Shown piece by piece: positions 1 to 8,751 of a stretch of 64,000 nt of DNA (position 1 is its first letter; each line of letters begins with the position of its first letter). The DNA is from Triglochin maritima (Eukaryota > Streptophyta > Magnoliopsida > Alismatales > Juncaginaceae), in contig CAVMKL010000122.1 of the NCBI GenBank assembly GCA_963682175.1, forward strand, positions 1-64,000, written 5' to 3'. Below the pieces are notes generated by a model. That model was not told the DNA's origin. It did no database searches and saw only the letters and a list, made by a program, of their open reading frames with translations. A program made the translations under genes and the position numbers.

Positions 1-1
1 G

Positions 2-346
2 TCCGAACAGGAATACTTCGTGATGGTCGGAGTGCTTGCCGATATGGTCATCCCTCCGCGCTTCTTTGTACTTCCGCGCGCACACGTTGCCGCTGCTGCA
101 TGGATCGGGCATCAACACTGGCTGACCGAGCCCGGAATCCCCGCAGGCAAACGCAACGTGTCGGCATCGCGGTCTCGTGTCCATATCCGAACATTCGAAC
201 AGTATGAAGATCGCTGGGACCTTCTCGACATCGACGAACATGACTGCCCGGTCCTGCTCCCGCCCGAGTATCGCGGTCTCGCCCTGGAGCCGCGCGTTGG
301 CTTGCCCGCGGGCCATGCTTGGAGGACGCACCTCCCCTCGTGGTGA
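2..346 (+). CDS. C-terminal part of an unrecognised protein (cut by window edge)
   Basis: An open frame enters from the left edge and stops at 344-346. A GTG at 20 exists, but the frame is open upstream and reads as coherent protein (SEQEYFVMVGVLADMV), so this is probably the tail of a longer gene. Visible features are a hydrophobic stretch followed by a compact segment rich in W, R and P (HQHWLTEP, GKRN, YEDRWDLLD), which looks like a conserved folded C-terminal domain. I do not recognise the family. It lies upstream of two nuclease-like genes on the same strand and may belong to the same accessory cluster. Confidence 0.6.
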   Translation, partial: SEQEYFVMVGVLADMVIPPRFFVLPRAHVAAAAWIGHQHWLTEPGIPAGKRNVSASRSRVHIRTFEQYEDRWDLLDIDEHDCPVLLPPEYRGLALEPRVGLPAGHAWRTHLPSW

Positions 347-391
347 CCTGCTGCGAAGGCTCCATCCTCCCCGCCGTGTCAGAATCACCAC

Positions 392-826
392 ATGTCCGAT
401 CGCTACACCTCCGATGAGCACTACGTGCTCGACCTCTGTGATGCACTACTCGGAGAGCCCAGCCGCCGACAGACCACATTCGAGTGGCTACGCGGCGATC
501 CGTCACCGGCGCGACCGTTGGGCATAAGGCTGCCCCTGGACGGCTACTGGCCTCGGCTTAACGTGGTTGTCGAGTTCCACGAGGAGCAACACTCAGCACC
601 CTCTCCGTTCTTCGATCGTCGCCAGACCGTCTCTGGAGTTGGCCGCGGTGAGCAGCGCAGACTATACGACGAGCGCAAACGAAAACTCGTACTTGAACAT
701 GGGCTGAGGTTTGTGCTGATCGAGAAATCAGCTTTTGTCGTGAAGGGAAAGCGAATCGTGCACAACAAGGTCCACGACCTCCTAATGGTTCAGGAAAAAC
801 TAGGCGGCAAGAAACACATGCAGTAG
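392..826 (+). CDS. Putative Vsr/DUF559-like PD-(D/E)XK nuclease
   Basis: A 144-residue protein without signal peptide or membrane segment. The central block YWPRLNVVVEFHEEQH resembles the acidic core strand of Vsr-like or DUF559-like endonucleases, where a buried beta-strand carries the metal-binding acid. It is followed by R-x-YDERKRKLVLEHGLRFVLI, matching the R...D..R...L...G..VL pattern that follows the core in those families. What I see is the motif pattern; nuclease activity is inferred. The gene is co-oriented with, and only 9 bases from, the next gene, so the two may be an operon. It sits just outside the integrase end of a mobile element. Alternative: an inactive member of the same fold. 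Confidence 0.55.
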   Translation: MSDRYTSDEHYVLDLCDALLGEPSRRQTTFEWLRGDPSPARPLGIRLPLDGYWPRLNVVVEFHEEQHSAPSPFFDRRQTVSGVGRGEQRRLYDERKRKLVLEHGLRFVLIEKSAFVVKGKRIVHNKVHDLLMVQEKLGGKKHMQ

Positions 827-835
827 ATTCAGCAG

Positions 836-1801
836 ATGTCTTTGACGAGTCACTTGAAAGACGCCGATTCACCGGTCCGGCGTTTCATACACGCGAGCGC
901 TCCCCAGTTAGCTCTCGCGGGAACTCGTGGTCGAGGCGGCGTGGAGTGGGCTGCGAAGTTCGGTTTCGACGAGCTGACCGCGCTGGAAACCCAGATACCA
1001 ATTCCTACAGAAGTGCCACCATCACGGCGAAGTAGCCATGGAGGACTCGCCGGAATGGCGCTCGACTACCGTATCCGAATGGACCTGCCAAGGTTCGATA
1101 TCTCGACGACCACAGCCCGGAAGGGGTTGGATCGGCTAGCTAACAATCCCGACATCGTCCATCGCGGAAAGCACATCCACCGGCTGCTCGGGCAAGCAAC
1201 GATGGGCCTTGCCTACCTCACTCTTCGAGAGCCAAGTCCGCATCCGCTGAGTCTCGCAAGGGCGTCTGTATCTCTGGCGTGGTGCGAATCGATCTACCGC
1301 GCCGGGCCCGTCGGCGCGCTAACGGCCGATCTCGGGAAACAGATCAAGCGGGCTAAAGACGCAGGTGAACTTCTGCTGGGCATTGACGACTACCTGCTGC
1401 TCGACATCGTACGTATGCACGCGCCCATCCGTGACGTGCTTCTCGAGTGGAGTCGGGAGATCTCCGAGGGAACCGAATACGAGCCGAACCCCACGTTCCT
1501 TGGAGGTTTTGCCGTCGGGGGCGCCGACGGAGACCTCGTGGTTGGAGATCTGCTTATCGACGTGAAGACACGTGAGGAGGTCACGAATCCGTGGCTGCGC
1601 AACTGTCTGCTGCAGCTACTGGGCTATGTCCTCTTGGACCTCGACGACGCGCAAGGTATCCGTCGCGTCGGCATCATGCTTCCGCGTCAGGCACATCTCC
1701 AGATCTGGTCGGTGGATGAGCTGCTCGGTCAAGATGCAGCGCAGGTTCTGCCCTCGCTTCGTGCGGACATGGCCGATCTCCTGTGCACAATTCTGGAGTG
1801 A
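836..1801 (+). CDS. Hypothetical protein with C-terminal PD-(D/E)XK-like core
   Basis: A 321-residue soluble protein. The N-terminal two thirds (residues 1-220) are mostly helical and not recognised. Near residues 226-245 the sequence GDLVVGDLLIDVKT has the acid, spacer and D-x-K arrangement of PD-(D/E)XK nucleases, followed by an amphipathic helix (LLQLLGYVLLDLDD) and a strand typical of the fold. The function is therefore probably nucleic-acid cleavage, but the substrate is unknown. It follows the Vsr-like gene by nine bases and ends 73 bases before the convergent integrase gene. Two nuclease-fold genes side by side next to a mobile-element border suggest a defence or mobile-element-control role, which is inference. 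Confidence 0.6.
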   Translation: MSLTSHLKDADSPVRRFIHASAPQLALAGTRGRGGVEWAAKFGFDELTALETQIPIPTEVPPSRRSSHGGLAGMALDYRIRMDLPRFDISTTTARKGLDRLANNPDIVHRGKHIHRLLGQATMGLAYLTLREPSPHPLSLARASVSLAWCESIYRAGPVGALTADLGKQIKRAKDAGELLLGIDDYLLLDIVRMHAPIRDVLLEWSREISEGTEYEPNPTFLGGFAVGGADGDLVVGDLLIDVKTREEVTNPWLRNCLLQLLGYVLLDLDDAQGIRRVGIMLPRQAHLQIWSVDELLGQDAAQVLPSLRADMADLLCTILE

Positions 1802-1873
1802 CTCACGAGCCTGACAGGATCACAGTCAGGTACTTCGAGCACAGCCGTCTCGCCGGTTTCCGAAGGCGTGTAG

Positions 1874-2980
1874 CTAAGCCTCTTTTCTACTAATTGCATC
1901 GGTCCTTTCCATGAGCGGAGCCAGCCCAGCAGGCGCAAGATGCCCGTATCGGTCGAGGGTGATGGATGGGCGGGCGTGACCCATCGCGCGCGACACCGAT
2001 AACAGGTCGGCTCCGGCCTCGGATAGCGCGATTGCCGCGAAGGTGTGGCGCAGCCCGTGCACATTGATCCGAGCTATGCGCTCAGTCCGCGATAGATTCG
2101 CCCGGGACACCGCTCGCGTCACCGTGTCGGAGAGATACCGCTTGCCGACAGCCTGCCCGCGGAGGCGAGGACTCTCAAACATCCACGCAGACCTCGGGCG
2201 GGCGCCTGCCTGCTGCTCGAGAAGCGGCAAGACAACTGCTGGAACGGGCAGGATGCGCCGGCTCGCTCGAGTCTTCGTCGTGTCGGTGTCCCCTCCGGAG
2301 TTCTTCACGCGAAGTTGACCGTCGATGAGATCGCCGACGACGAGCGATCGAGCTTCGCCAGCGCGCAAACCCATGAGCCCAAGGACGGACAGCAGCGCCT
2401 TCTCCCGCTCAGTCGCCGCTGATGCGATCACCGCCATAAGCTCGGCCGACGACCAGTGTGGAAACTCCTGATGGCCGAGCGACACAACTATGCCGTCGCT
2501 GGGATCACTCTCGACCAGCCCGTCTCGTATGCCACGCTTGATGGCAGCGCGAAGCATCTCGAGCTGCTTCTTGCGACTGGAACGAGCGAGACCACGACGC
2601 TGAGACCAGATCTCGATTTCAGTTGTGTCGATGGTCGCGACTGTTCGATCGCCGAAGTGGCTGCGGACCCCCTGCGCGTGATGAGTATCTGCTTCAACCG
2701 TCTTCGGAGCTCGGTCGGCCTTGGCGGCGAGATGCCGATCAAGGAGTGTGCTCACGGTGAGAGAGTCTCGCCGAATGCGCTGTGCCTTTGGGTTCTGCAT
2801 CTGGTTCGCGTCATCAAGGTACGCCTGCGCCTTCTGGTGCTCCTTGTAGGACTGCTTACGTTGTGGAGCGTTTCGCCCGACCCCTTCACGCCAGCGGCGT
2901 TGCCAACGGTCGCGCCCCGCCTGCCGGCGCTCGGCAAGCTCCCGCTTTGACAGGTCTGCCCAGAGATCGTGAACGGTCAC
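1874..2980 (-). CDS. Tyrosine recombinase / site-specific integrase
   Basis: A 368-residue phage-type integrase. An Arg/Lys-rich N-terminal arm-binding segment (1-75) is followed by a SAM-like core-binding domain (about 75-165) and the C-terminal catalytic domain. The catalytic set is visible: Arg in GLRAGEA (about 205), HGLRHT (about 306-311), MGH (about 333) and the nucleophile Tyr in DRYGH (about 346). It would catalyse integration and excision of the element lying to its right. The start overlaps the stop of the XRE-type regulator by four bases (ATGA), so the two are translationally coupled. Its 3' end points toward 1802-1873, the likely location of one attachment site, but no att repeat could be identified by eye. 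Confidence 0.93.
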   Translation of the reverse strand: MTVHDLWADLSKRELAERRQAGRDRWQRRWREGVGRNAPQRKQSYKEHQKAQAYLDDANQMQNPKAQRIRRDSLTVSTLLDRHLAAKADRAPKTVEADTHHAQGVRSHFGDRTVATIDTTEIEIWSQRRGLARSSRKKQLEMLRAAIKRGIRDGLVESDPSDGIVVSLGHQEFPHWSSAELMAVIASAATEREKALLSVLGLMGLRAGEARSLVVGDLIDGQLRVKNSGGDTDTTKTRASRRILPVPAVVLPLLEQQAGARPRSAWMFESPRLRGQAVGKRYLSDTVTRAVSRANLSRTERIARINVHGLRHTFAAIALSEAGADLLSVSRAMGHARPSITLDRYGHLAPAGLAPLMERTDAISRKEA

Positions 2981-3417
2981 TCGGCCTCCCGTCGTTTAAG
3001 TTCGATGCGAAGCTCCTCATTGCTGAACGCAGCGAGAACCTGACGTGCGAGAGCAGCCCGGCCCGCCACTGCTGATATGGCCTCCATGTCAGCAGGAGCA
3101 ACTGGGGCATTGCCGGCTTCAGCCACCTCGACCAGCAGATCGGCAGCGCGCAGGCGCCCAAGATTCCTCCAAATCTCAGGGTCGACGTGGAGGACTGCGG
3201 AGAGACGAACGATTGTACGGTCGGGCGGTACCGCCGCTCGGGGTTGTCCGTCTCGATACCGGACTCCGTTCAGAGCGATGGAGATGGTCCCCACGCTCAA
3301 TCCGGTAGCAGCGGCGAGATCTGCAACCGTCAGCCCTGACTTCTTGTAGTGCGCCTTCAACAAGAGCGACTCGGGGGGACTGAGGATCGATTCGCTGGCT
3401 TCGGTAGAAGTTTTCAT
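2977..3417 (-). CDS. XRE-like helix-turn-helix regulator
   Basis: A 146-residue protein with a helix-turn-helix at about residues 27-50 (GLTVADLAAATGLSVGTISIALNG), of the lambda repressor/XRE kind, then a helical, Ala-rich C-terminal half that may mediate dimerisation. The gene is directly upstream of and overlaps the integrase, and is divergent from the excisionase-like gene at 3500. It is therefore the natural candidate for the switch controlling integration versus excision. The 82-base divergent gap probably holds its operators, although I could not define one. Confidence 0.75.
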   Translation of the reverse strand: MKTSTEASESILSPPESLLLKAHYKKSGLTVADLAAATGLSVGTISIALNGVRYRDGQPRAAVPPDRTIVRLSAVLHVDPEIWRNLGRLRAADLLVEVAEAGNAPVAPADMEAISAVAGRAALARQVLAAFSNEELRIELKRREAE

Positions 3418-3499
3418 GCCGAACAGACTTACACAGATTTACTACCATGTCGTCAAGAGTGTGTAGTGTTTCGATGAAAACTATAGAAAGTTGGTAGTC

Positions 3500-3766
3500 A
3501 TGACACTGAACGACACCCTCAATCTCACCCTCTCCGAACTCCTCACCCTCGCCAAGAAGAGCTGCACACTCCTGGCCGTGAGCGACATTGCCGAGCTCGC
3601 AAACCTCACACCTTGGTACGTTCGCCAGCTCATCGCGTCCGGCGAGATCCGTGCGATCAACGTCGGCGGGGCCGGTCGGCGAGCCAGATGGCGAATCGAT
3701 CCAGATGATTTTCGCCACTGGATGGTCGGAAGAGAGAACCGTAGGAAAGACCTGACCGCAGCCTGA
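3500..3766 (+). CDS. Excisionase-like small HTH DNA-binding protein
   Basis: An 88-residue protein. The segment LLAVSDIAELANLTPWYVR followed by a turn and GEIRAINVGG...RWRIDPDDFRHW is the winged-helix pattern of the HTH_17/excisionase group, MerR-related DNA benders that assist excisive recombination. A TTG at 3491 is in frame, but ATG at 3500 is preceded by AGAAAG nine bases upstream and is preferred. It is divergent from the XRE regulator and integrase and is the first gene on the element's plus-strand arm. It could instead regulate the replication genes that follow. Confidence 0.72.
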   Translation: MTLNDTLNLTLSELLTLAKKSCTLLAVSDIAELANLTPWYVRQLIASGEIRAINVGGAGRRARWRIDPDDFRHWMVGRENRRKDLTAA

Positions 3767-3789
3767 CCTAGGACCAACTCAAAAAGTAA

Positions 3790-3816
3790 GGCCGCCGAGC
3801 TCCATACTCGACGGCC
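3790..3816 (+). terminator. Hairpin between excisionase-like gene and primase
   Basis: GGCCGCCGAG (3790-3799) pairs with CTCGACGGCC (3807-3816) with one mismatch around a seven-base loop. There is no T-run after it, so it may be a weak terminator or attenuator, or a structure linked to the replication genes just downstream. Confidence 0.35.
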
Positions 3817-3829
3817 CCACACGAAGTTC

Positions 3830-6472
3830 ATGAGAGAGAGCCTTCGAGTGTCTACACATATTTTCGCACGTTCAGACGAGCCGCGACAGTCCGAAGAGTC
3901 GGTCCTTTCGCCCTTATCTCCAAACGGGGGGAACGGGGGTTCTGCGGAGCCCAGTGCTGAACACAACCACGCGTCGCCCCTCGCAACGAACGATTGGGCC
4001 GATGCTTCGCGAGGGGCAGAAGGAAGCATCCCCCCAGTCCCCCCGATCCCCCCATCCCTCCGGAACTACGCTCGCCTGTCCACCGAACACACCAATGAAC
4101 TGATGCGCAGCGCGATACCGCCCGCAACAGCCGCTAGACACTCCGTTTACACGGCGATCAGCCGCGACGAGCTTCCCGAGGGGGGCCAATGGATCGTGGA
4201 CGTGCACGGCGCCGGCGTACTTCCCGCGTTGGTGTATCCGATGAACGAACCCGACGGATCAGCCACCTGGCAGATCAAGCCAAAGGCAGGGACCGTCGTC
4301 GACGACGATGGCAAACCCATCAAGTACGTCTCTCCGTCCGGCAATGGGAGTCCCCAGCTACCGGCCGTGCGTGTGGTGAATCAGCCGAAGGGCGTTCTAC
4401 TCGTTGAGGGCGTCAAGCAAGCGCTTGCCGCGGATGCCTGGGCTCCCGAGGACTGGTCCATCTATCGCTTCTGCGGCATTGAGGGTTGGTCACGTAACGG
4501 GCGCCCGACGCAGCATCTCGACGTCATCGAAGACCTCGCCGTGGTGATTGTGCCTGATGCTGACGCTGCAACGAATCCTCGGGTATTCGACGGTGCCACC
4601 AAGTTGGGCGCTGCCTGCAGGGAATGGACGTCGCGAGTCAGTTTTGCCCGAATCGCTGGCACTGCCAACACCGGGATCGACGACCGGTTGGGGGCACTCG
4701 ATGACGACGAACGTCGGCGCAAACTGTTCCGGCGTTGGATTGCCGGTGCGAAACCAAAACCTGCAGACAGCCGACCGAAGCCGCCCGCCCACTCGGGCTC
4801 CGCGATTCGTTCCACACCACGGCGTCGCGTCAATGTCGGCGCCGACCGACTGGCCGTGATCGAAGAGCTCGAGGCCGTCCTTCGCGATACCTTCGATGGC
4901 AGTGAGCTCTTCTCCTATGGCGGTGTCTTAAGCCAGCTGGTGGCCACCGACGAGGGTCCCACGCTTGAACGACTGACCGACGGCGATCTGAACAGACTCC
5001 TCTCGCGCTCTGCGGAGACGTACAGGATCAACGACCGAGGCGTAGAACGCCACGAATGGCCCGACACCAACACGCTCAAATCCCTTGCAGCAGGTCACCG
5101 TCAGTACACACGCCTCGACGGCGTCTCTTCCGTCCCAGTTGTGCGCAAGGACGGGACCATCGTCACGAAGAATGGCTATGACTCAGAAACTCGTCTTCTC
5201 GTCTCGCTGAGCGACGATCTTGAGGGGCTCACTGTTCCAGATCAACCGACGGACGACGACGTTCGCGCGGCAAGGCAGCTCCTCATGAACGATCTCTTCG
5301 TCGACGAGCGACACAAGTCAGTTCACGGCTACTCAGGGTTCCCCTTCAAGACGGACGCGGATGTCGCCCATGCATTCGCAGCCATCCTCACGCCCCTGAT
5401 TCGCAACTTGGTCGGCGTCGTTCCGCTCTGCGTGATCGACGGATTGACGAGTCGCGTCGGAAAGGGACTTCTCGTGATGTGCCTCGTCATGGTGATGACC
5501 GGGCATCCGCCCGACCTCAGCAATCTGCCGCGCGACGACGAGCAAGAGCTTCGAAAGCTACTCACCTCGATGCTGTTGGCGGGGCGAACGATCATCGTCT
5601 TCGACGAGGCACACACCCTCTCGTCTGCCGTACTATGCCAAGCACTGACCGCTCAGGTGTGGTCGGATCGCGTTCTTGGGGGAAATAGACAGGCTCGCCT
5701 GCGCAATGTCGCCTCCTGGTATGCGGCGGGCAACCAGGTCGAGAGATCGGGCGATATAGCCAACCGCACCTACTCCATACGTCTTCACACGAACGAGCCG
5801 AACCCACAAAACCGGTCGGCGTTCAAGCACGACCTGCAGACTTGGGTTCCGGCCCACCGCGCGGAGCTCTTGCGTGCCTGCCTCGTCCTCGTGCGAGCCT
5901 GGTTTTCTCGCGGGCGTCCGAAGCCGACTACCGTGCCGACGGTGCTCGGTGGCTTCGAGCAGTGGCGTGAAGCGATCGGCGGGATCCTCGAGGTAGCGGG
6001 TATCGATGGCTTCCTTGAATCGGTTGATCAGGAGCGACTCGCTGCGAACTTCGAGGAACAGTGTGAACGGGCCCACTTGGAGTCTCTCGCCGTAAGATTC
6101 GGCATCGGACCCACTTTCACCTCAAAGCAGGGCGCGGCATTCCTCGCGACCGACGTTGACGCCGAGGCTCCCTACGGCTTGGAGCGGTTGAAAGATAAGG
6201 AGGATCCTCGCTCGTTGGGTCGCCACTGGTCTACGCTCGCCGACGTCTGGAAGGGCAATCTTCGATTGGTGAAGATCGGCCTAAGCCACGGGAACGTGGC
6301 TAAGTGGATGCTCGAACAGACTGCTCCGTCAGCAGCCCCACAGGGGGCCACCAGCGCACCCCAAACGCCCCAGGTGCCGACGTCACCTGGCCAGAGATCT
6401 CGATTCCACACGCAGGCCGAGCCCGGCCGGCCAATGCCCACAATCCTCGATCTCGACGAGGAGGCCGCGTGA
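3830..6472 (+). CDS. TOPRIM / AAA+ primase-helicase-like replication protein
   Basis: An 880-residue protein. After a Pro/Ser-rich, probably disordered N-terminus, a TOPRIM-like domain is indicated by VLLVEGVKQALAAD (about 189-203) and VIVPDADAA (about 240-248), supplying the Glu and Asp metal ligands. A P-loop ATPase follows: GLTSRVGKGLL (about 537-548) as Walker A with Gly replacing the usual Ser/Thr after GK, and TIIVFDEAH (about 587-595) as Walker B. Actinobacterial plasmids and phages use such fusions for priming and unwinding at their own origin. The gene overlaps the DNA polymerase start (GTGA), so both are co-translated. Together they suggest autonomous replication of the excised element. 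The C-terminal 60 residues are Pro/Gln-rich. Confidence 0.8.
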   Translation: MRESLRVSTHIFARSDEPRQSEESVLSPLSPNGGNGGSAEPSAEHNHASPLATNDWADASRGAEGSIPPVPPIPPSLRNYARLSTEHTNELMRSAIPPATAARHSVYTAISRDELPEGGQWIVDVHGAGVLPALVYPMNEPDGSATWQIKPKAGTVVDDDGKPIKYVSPSGNGSPQLPAVRVVNQPKGVLLVEGVKQALAADAWAPEDWSIYRFCGIEGWSRNGRPTQHLDVIEDLAVVIVPDADAATNPRVFDGATKLGAACREWTSRVSFARIAGTANTGIDDRLGALDDDERRRKLFRRWIAGAKPKPADSRPKPPAHSGSAIRSTPRRRVNVGADRLAVIEELEAVLRDTFDGSELFSYGGVLSQLVATDEGPTLERLTDGDLNRLLSRSAETYRINDRGVERHEWPDTNTLKSLAAGHRQYTRLDGVSSVPVVRKDGTIVTKNGYDSETRLLVSLSDDLEGLTVPDQPTDDDVRAARQLLMNDLFVDERHKSVHGYSGFPFKTDADVAHAFAAILTPLIRNLVGVVPLCVIDGLTSRVGKGLLVMCLVMVMTGHPPDLSNLPRDDEQELRKLLTSMLLAGRTIIVFDEAHTLSSAVLCQALTAQVWSDRVLGGNRQARLRNVASWYAAGNQVERSGDIANRTYSIRLHTNEPNPQNRSAFKHDLQTWVPAHRAELLRACLVLVRAWFSRGRPKPTTVPTVLGGFEQWREAIGGILEVAGIDGFLESVDQERLAANFEEQCERAHLESLAVRFGIGPTFTSKQGAAFLATDVDAEAPYGLERLKDKEDPRSLGRHWSTLADVWKGNLRLVKIGLSHGNVAKWMLEQTAPSAAPQGATSAPQTPQVPTSPGQRSRFHTQAEPGRPMPTILDLDEEAA

Positions 6473-8280
6473 CACGCACTGTGTATTTCGACATCGAAAC
6501 CGCCGACGCGAGCGAACTCTACTCATATGGTCCGGCATTCTGCCGCCTCGCGGGCTATGCCATCGACACGGAGCCCGTGCGACTGACAAAGGACATGGGT
6601 GAGCTCATTGACGTGATCCGGGGTGCTGATCGTGTCGTAGCGCACAATGCGATCGCGTTTGATCTTGCAGCGCTGTCGCGGTGGCACGGTCTGGACGTAG
6701 GAACACTGGTCGACGCCGGCCTGGTGCGTGACACGCTGATTCTTGCTCGTCACAATGACCCGCCATTCTCCGGCCATACGGATGACCGCCGATACGGACT
6801 CGACGCTTTGGGTCTGCGCCTCACTGGCGTGGGCAAACACGCGACCCAGGCGGGCGGTTCCGTGCTGCAGGTTCTGGCTGCGAAGTTCGGTGACTACGAC
6901 CAGATTCCGGTGGACGACCTTGACTACCGCCGCTACCTCATTCAGGATGTGCAGCTCTTGCGCACGGTGGCGGGCTACCTGAAGTGCGACGCCTATGCGC
7001 TCCGTGAGCATCGTGTGATGTGGCGACTCAGCCACATCACGAGTGCCGGCTTCCGGGTCGACGTGAACGAAGCACGTCGGCGGCAGGCCGCTCAGGATGG
7101 GCGAGTTGCTGCGCTGAAACTGCGCCTTCAGACCTACGGGCTACCAGACACAGGCAAGGCGCCGCAGCGGACACGGGATGGCGTCCGAGCACTTGAAGTG
7201 GCGTTTGCTGATCTCGGCATCGATCCGCCGCGGACCGTCAAAGGCGCCCTCGCAACGGGCCGGGACACCCTCATCTCGCTGCTTGAGACACACCCGGACA
7301 ACGCCCCGCTCGCCGATCTCGTCGAGACCTTGCGGGCGCTCAATGGAGAACGTTCGGTCGTGCAGTCGCTCCTCGGCCACACAAGCACCGACGGGCGCGT
7401 CCACCCCTCTATCGACGCTCGACAGTCCACCGGTCGGATCTCCGTCACGAAGCCGGGACTGACGGTGATGGGAAAACGAGACCGCGGAAACGTCCTCGAG
7501 CGTTCGCTCCTTCTACCTGACGAAGGCGAGGTGCTTATCGCGTTCGATCTCGGTCAGGTTGATGCTCGAGCAATCGCAGCGCATTGCCAAGACCCTGGAT
7601 ACATCGCGGCCTTCGAAAGAGGCAAGGACTACCACCGAGTGATGGCTGTAGAGCTGTTCGGCGATCCAGCACGTCGGCCGGACGCGAAGCCGGTCACCCA
7701 TGCGACAACTTACGGGATGGGTGCTCGCGGACTCGCCACATCGGCACATATCGGACGAGGCGAGGCTCAGGCTCTGCTGAACAAACTCGACAGCCGCTTT
7801 CCAAAGCTGGCTGCGTTCAAGCGTGAGGTGCGGCTCGAAGCCGAGCGCGGTCAGCTCCTCTGGAACGCCTTCGGGCGGCCGATGAGGATTGCGCGAGGAC
7901 GGGAGTACACACAGGCGCCGGCAGCCATCGGACAGGGCACTGCCCGCGACCTCATGATGGAAGGCATTCTTCGCCTACCGGCCTGGCTCCTGCCATGCTT
8001 GCGCGCGATCGTGCACGACGAGATCGTTCTCTCTGTCCCTATGAATCGAGCCGACGAGGCGGAAGCTTCAGTACTCAAGGCTCTTCAATTCTCATTCCGA
8101 CCTCCATCAGCAGACCTGCCGGTGCAGGTGCTCGCAGAGAAGTCGGATCGGGGGCGCGATTGGTGCGACTGCTACCGAAGCGAGAAACCGTACTGGTCCG
8201 AAGTTGCGCGCGATCATCGCGAACAGCTGGCCTGCGACGATCAGGCGTGCACGTGGCATGCGCCTCTGGTGGCCGCATGA
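6469..8280 (+). CDS. Family A DNA polymerase with DEDD 3'-5' exonuclease
   Basis: A 603-residue PolA-type polymerase lacking the 5' nuclease domain. The DEDD exonuclease motifs are visible: VYFDIETAD at the N-terminus, VAHNAIAFDLAAL (about 57-69) and IQDVQLL (about 159). Polymerase motif A is AFDLGQVDARAIA (about 358-370) with Val-Asp in place of the usual Ile-Glu; motif B is KPVTHATTYGMG (about 407); motif C is VHDEIVLSV (about 515). All catalytic acids appear present. The GTG start at 6469 overlaps the helicase stop and is preceded by GAGGAGG. The gene copies DNA for the mobile element. The open frame extends upstream to 6304, but that part is a shadow of the primase gene. Confidence 0.88.
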   Translation: MTRTVYFDIETADASELYSYGPAFCRLAGYAIDTEPVRLTKDMGELIDVIRGADRVVAHNAIAFDLAALSRWHGLDVGTLVDAGLVRDTLILARHNDPPFSGHTDDRRYGLDALGLRLTGVGKHATQAGGSVLQVLAAKFGDYDQIPVDDLDYRRYLIQDVQLLRTVAGYLKCDAYALREHRVMWRLSHITSAGFRVDVNEARRRQAAQDGRVAALKLRLQTYGLPDTGKAPQRTRDGVRALEVAFADLGIDPPRTVKGALATGRDTLISLLETHPDNAPLADLVETLRALNGERSVVQSLLGHTSTDGRVHPSIDARQSTGRISVTKPGLTVMGKRDRGNVLERSLLLPDEGEVLIAFDLGQVDARAIAAHCQDPGYIAAFERGKDYHRVMAVELFGDPARRPDAKPVTHATTYGMGARGLATSAHIGRGEAQALLNKLDSRFPKLAAFKREVRLEAERGQLLWNAFGRPMRIARGREYTQAPAAIGQGTARDLMMEGILRLPAWLLPCLRAIVHDEIVLSVPMNRADEAEASVLKALQFSFRPPSADLPVQVLAEKSDRGRDWCDCYRSEKPYWSEVARDHREQLACDDQACTWHAPLVAA

Positions 8281-8378
8281 GCGCTGCGGCTCGCGGCCTA
8301 GCGATCGCCACGAAACTCCGAGCCCTCTTGACGAGGGCTGTCACCCGTAGACACGACAGAAAGGTTCATCATGCGTAA
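8277..8378 (+). CDS. Possible very small ORF between polymerase and next gene
   Basis: An ATG overlaps the polymerase stop (ATGA) and opens a 33-residue basic, Arg/Ala-rich frame ending eight bases into the next gene. Overlapping start-stop geometry is the only support. It may simply be a translational bridge. Confidence 0.25.
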   Translation: MSAAARGLAIATKLRALLTRAVTRRHDRKVHHA

Positions 8379-8751
8379 GACGAAGTCCCAGATCCGTGCA
8401 GCTGAGATTGCCAGGCTGCAGTCCGAGCAGGATGCTCAAGAACGCAACATCCGAGAGTCCATGAAGTCGGCAGCCTTCGCACGCTGCGCGGCCGTCGAGG
8501 AGCTCTACGAAATGCTCGATGTAATACCCGAGCCACCTAAGCTCCGCGAGGGTCGAAGCGGGCAGGTGCAAGTCTCGTCCGACAAGGACGAGACCAAGCG
8601 GAGCCGTCGACTCCTCGACACGATCGCCGAGATCTTGGCTGAGCGCGACGACCTCGTCGCGGCCGGTCAGCGCCAGCCACAGGCCTCGCCTGTGCCTGGC
8701 GCAGTTGGAGCTCCCTACGGTCAACCACTCGGGCTACGCCCGACAGGTTGA
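8371..8751 (+). CDS. Small hypothetical protein of the mobile element
   Basis: A 126-residue charged protein, helical and probably coiled-coil over residues 5-50 (repeated Arg, Glu and Gln), with a second helix around DETKRSRRLLDTIAEILAERDDLVAAGQ and a Pro/Gly-rich tail. There is no signal peptide or membrane segment. The ATG is preceded by AGAAAGG at good spacing. It lies between the DNA polymerase and the mobilisation region and is probably co-transcribed with the replication genes. I do not recognise the family. An accessory replication or DNA-binding role is only a guess from position. Confidence 0.65.
   Translation: MRKTKSQIRAAEIARLQSEQDAQERNIRESMKSAAFARCAAVEELYEMLDVIPEPPKLREGRSGQVQVSSDKDETKRSRRLLDTIAEILAERDDLVAAGQRQPQASPVPGAVGAPYGQPLGLRPTG

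Noticed and set aside
48..506. Long minus-strand frame over the left-edge genes
   Set aside because: Biased, Arg/Ser-rich translation without domain features; it is the shadow of the plus-strand genes.
1802..1873. Attachment site of the mobilizable element
   Set aside because: Expected here by position, but no matching direct repeat could be found by eye elsewhere in the window.
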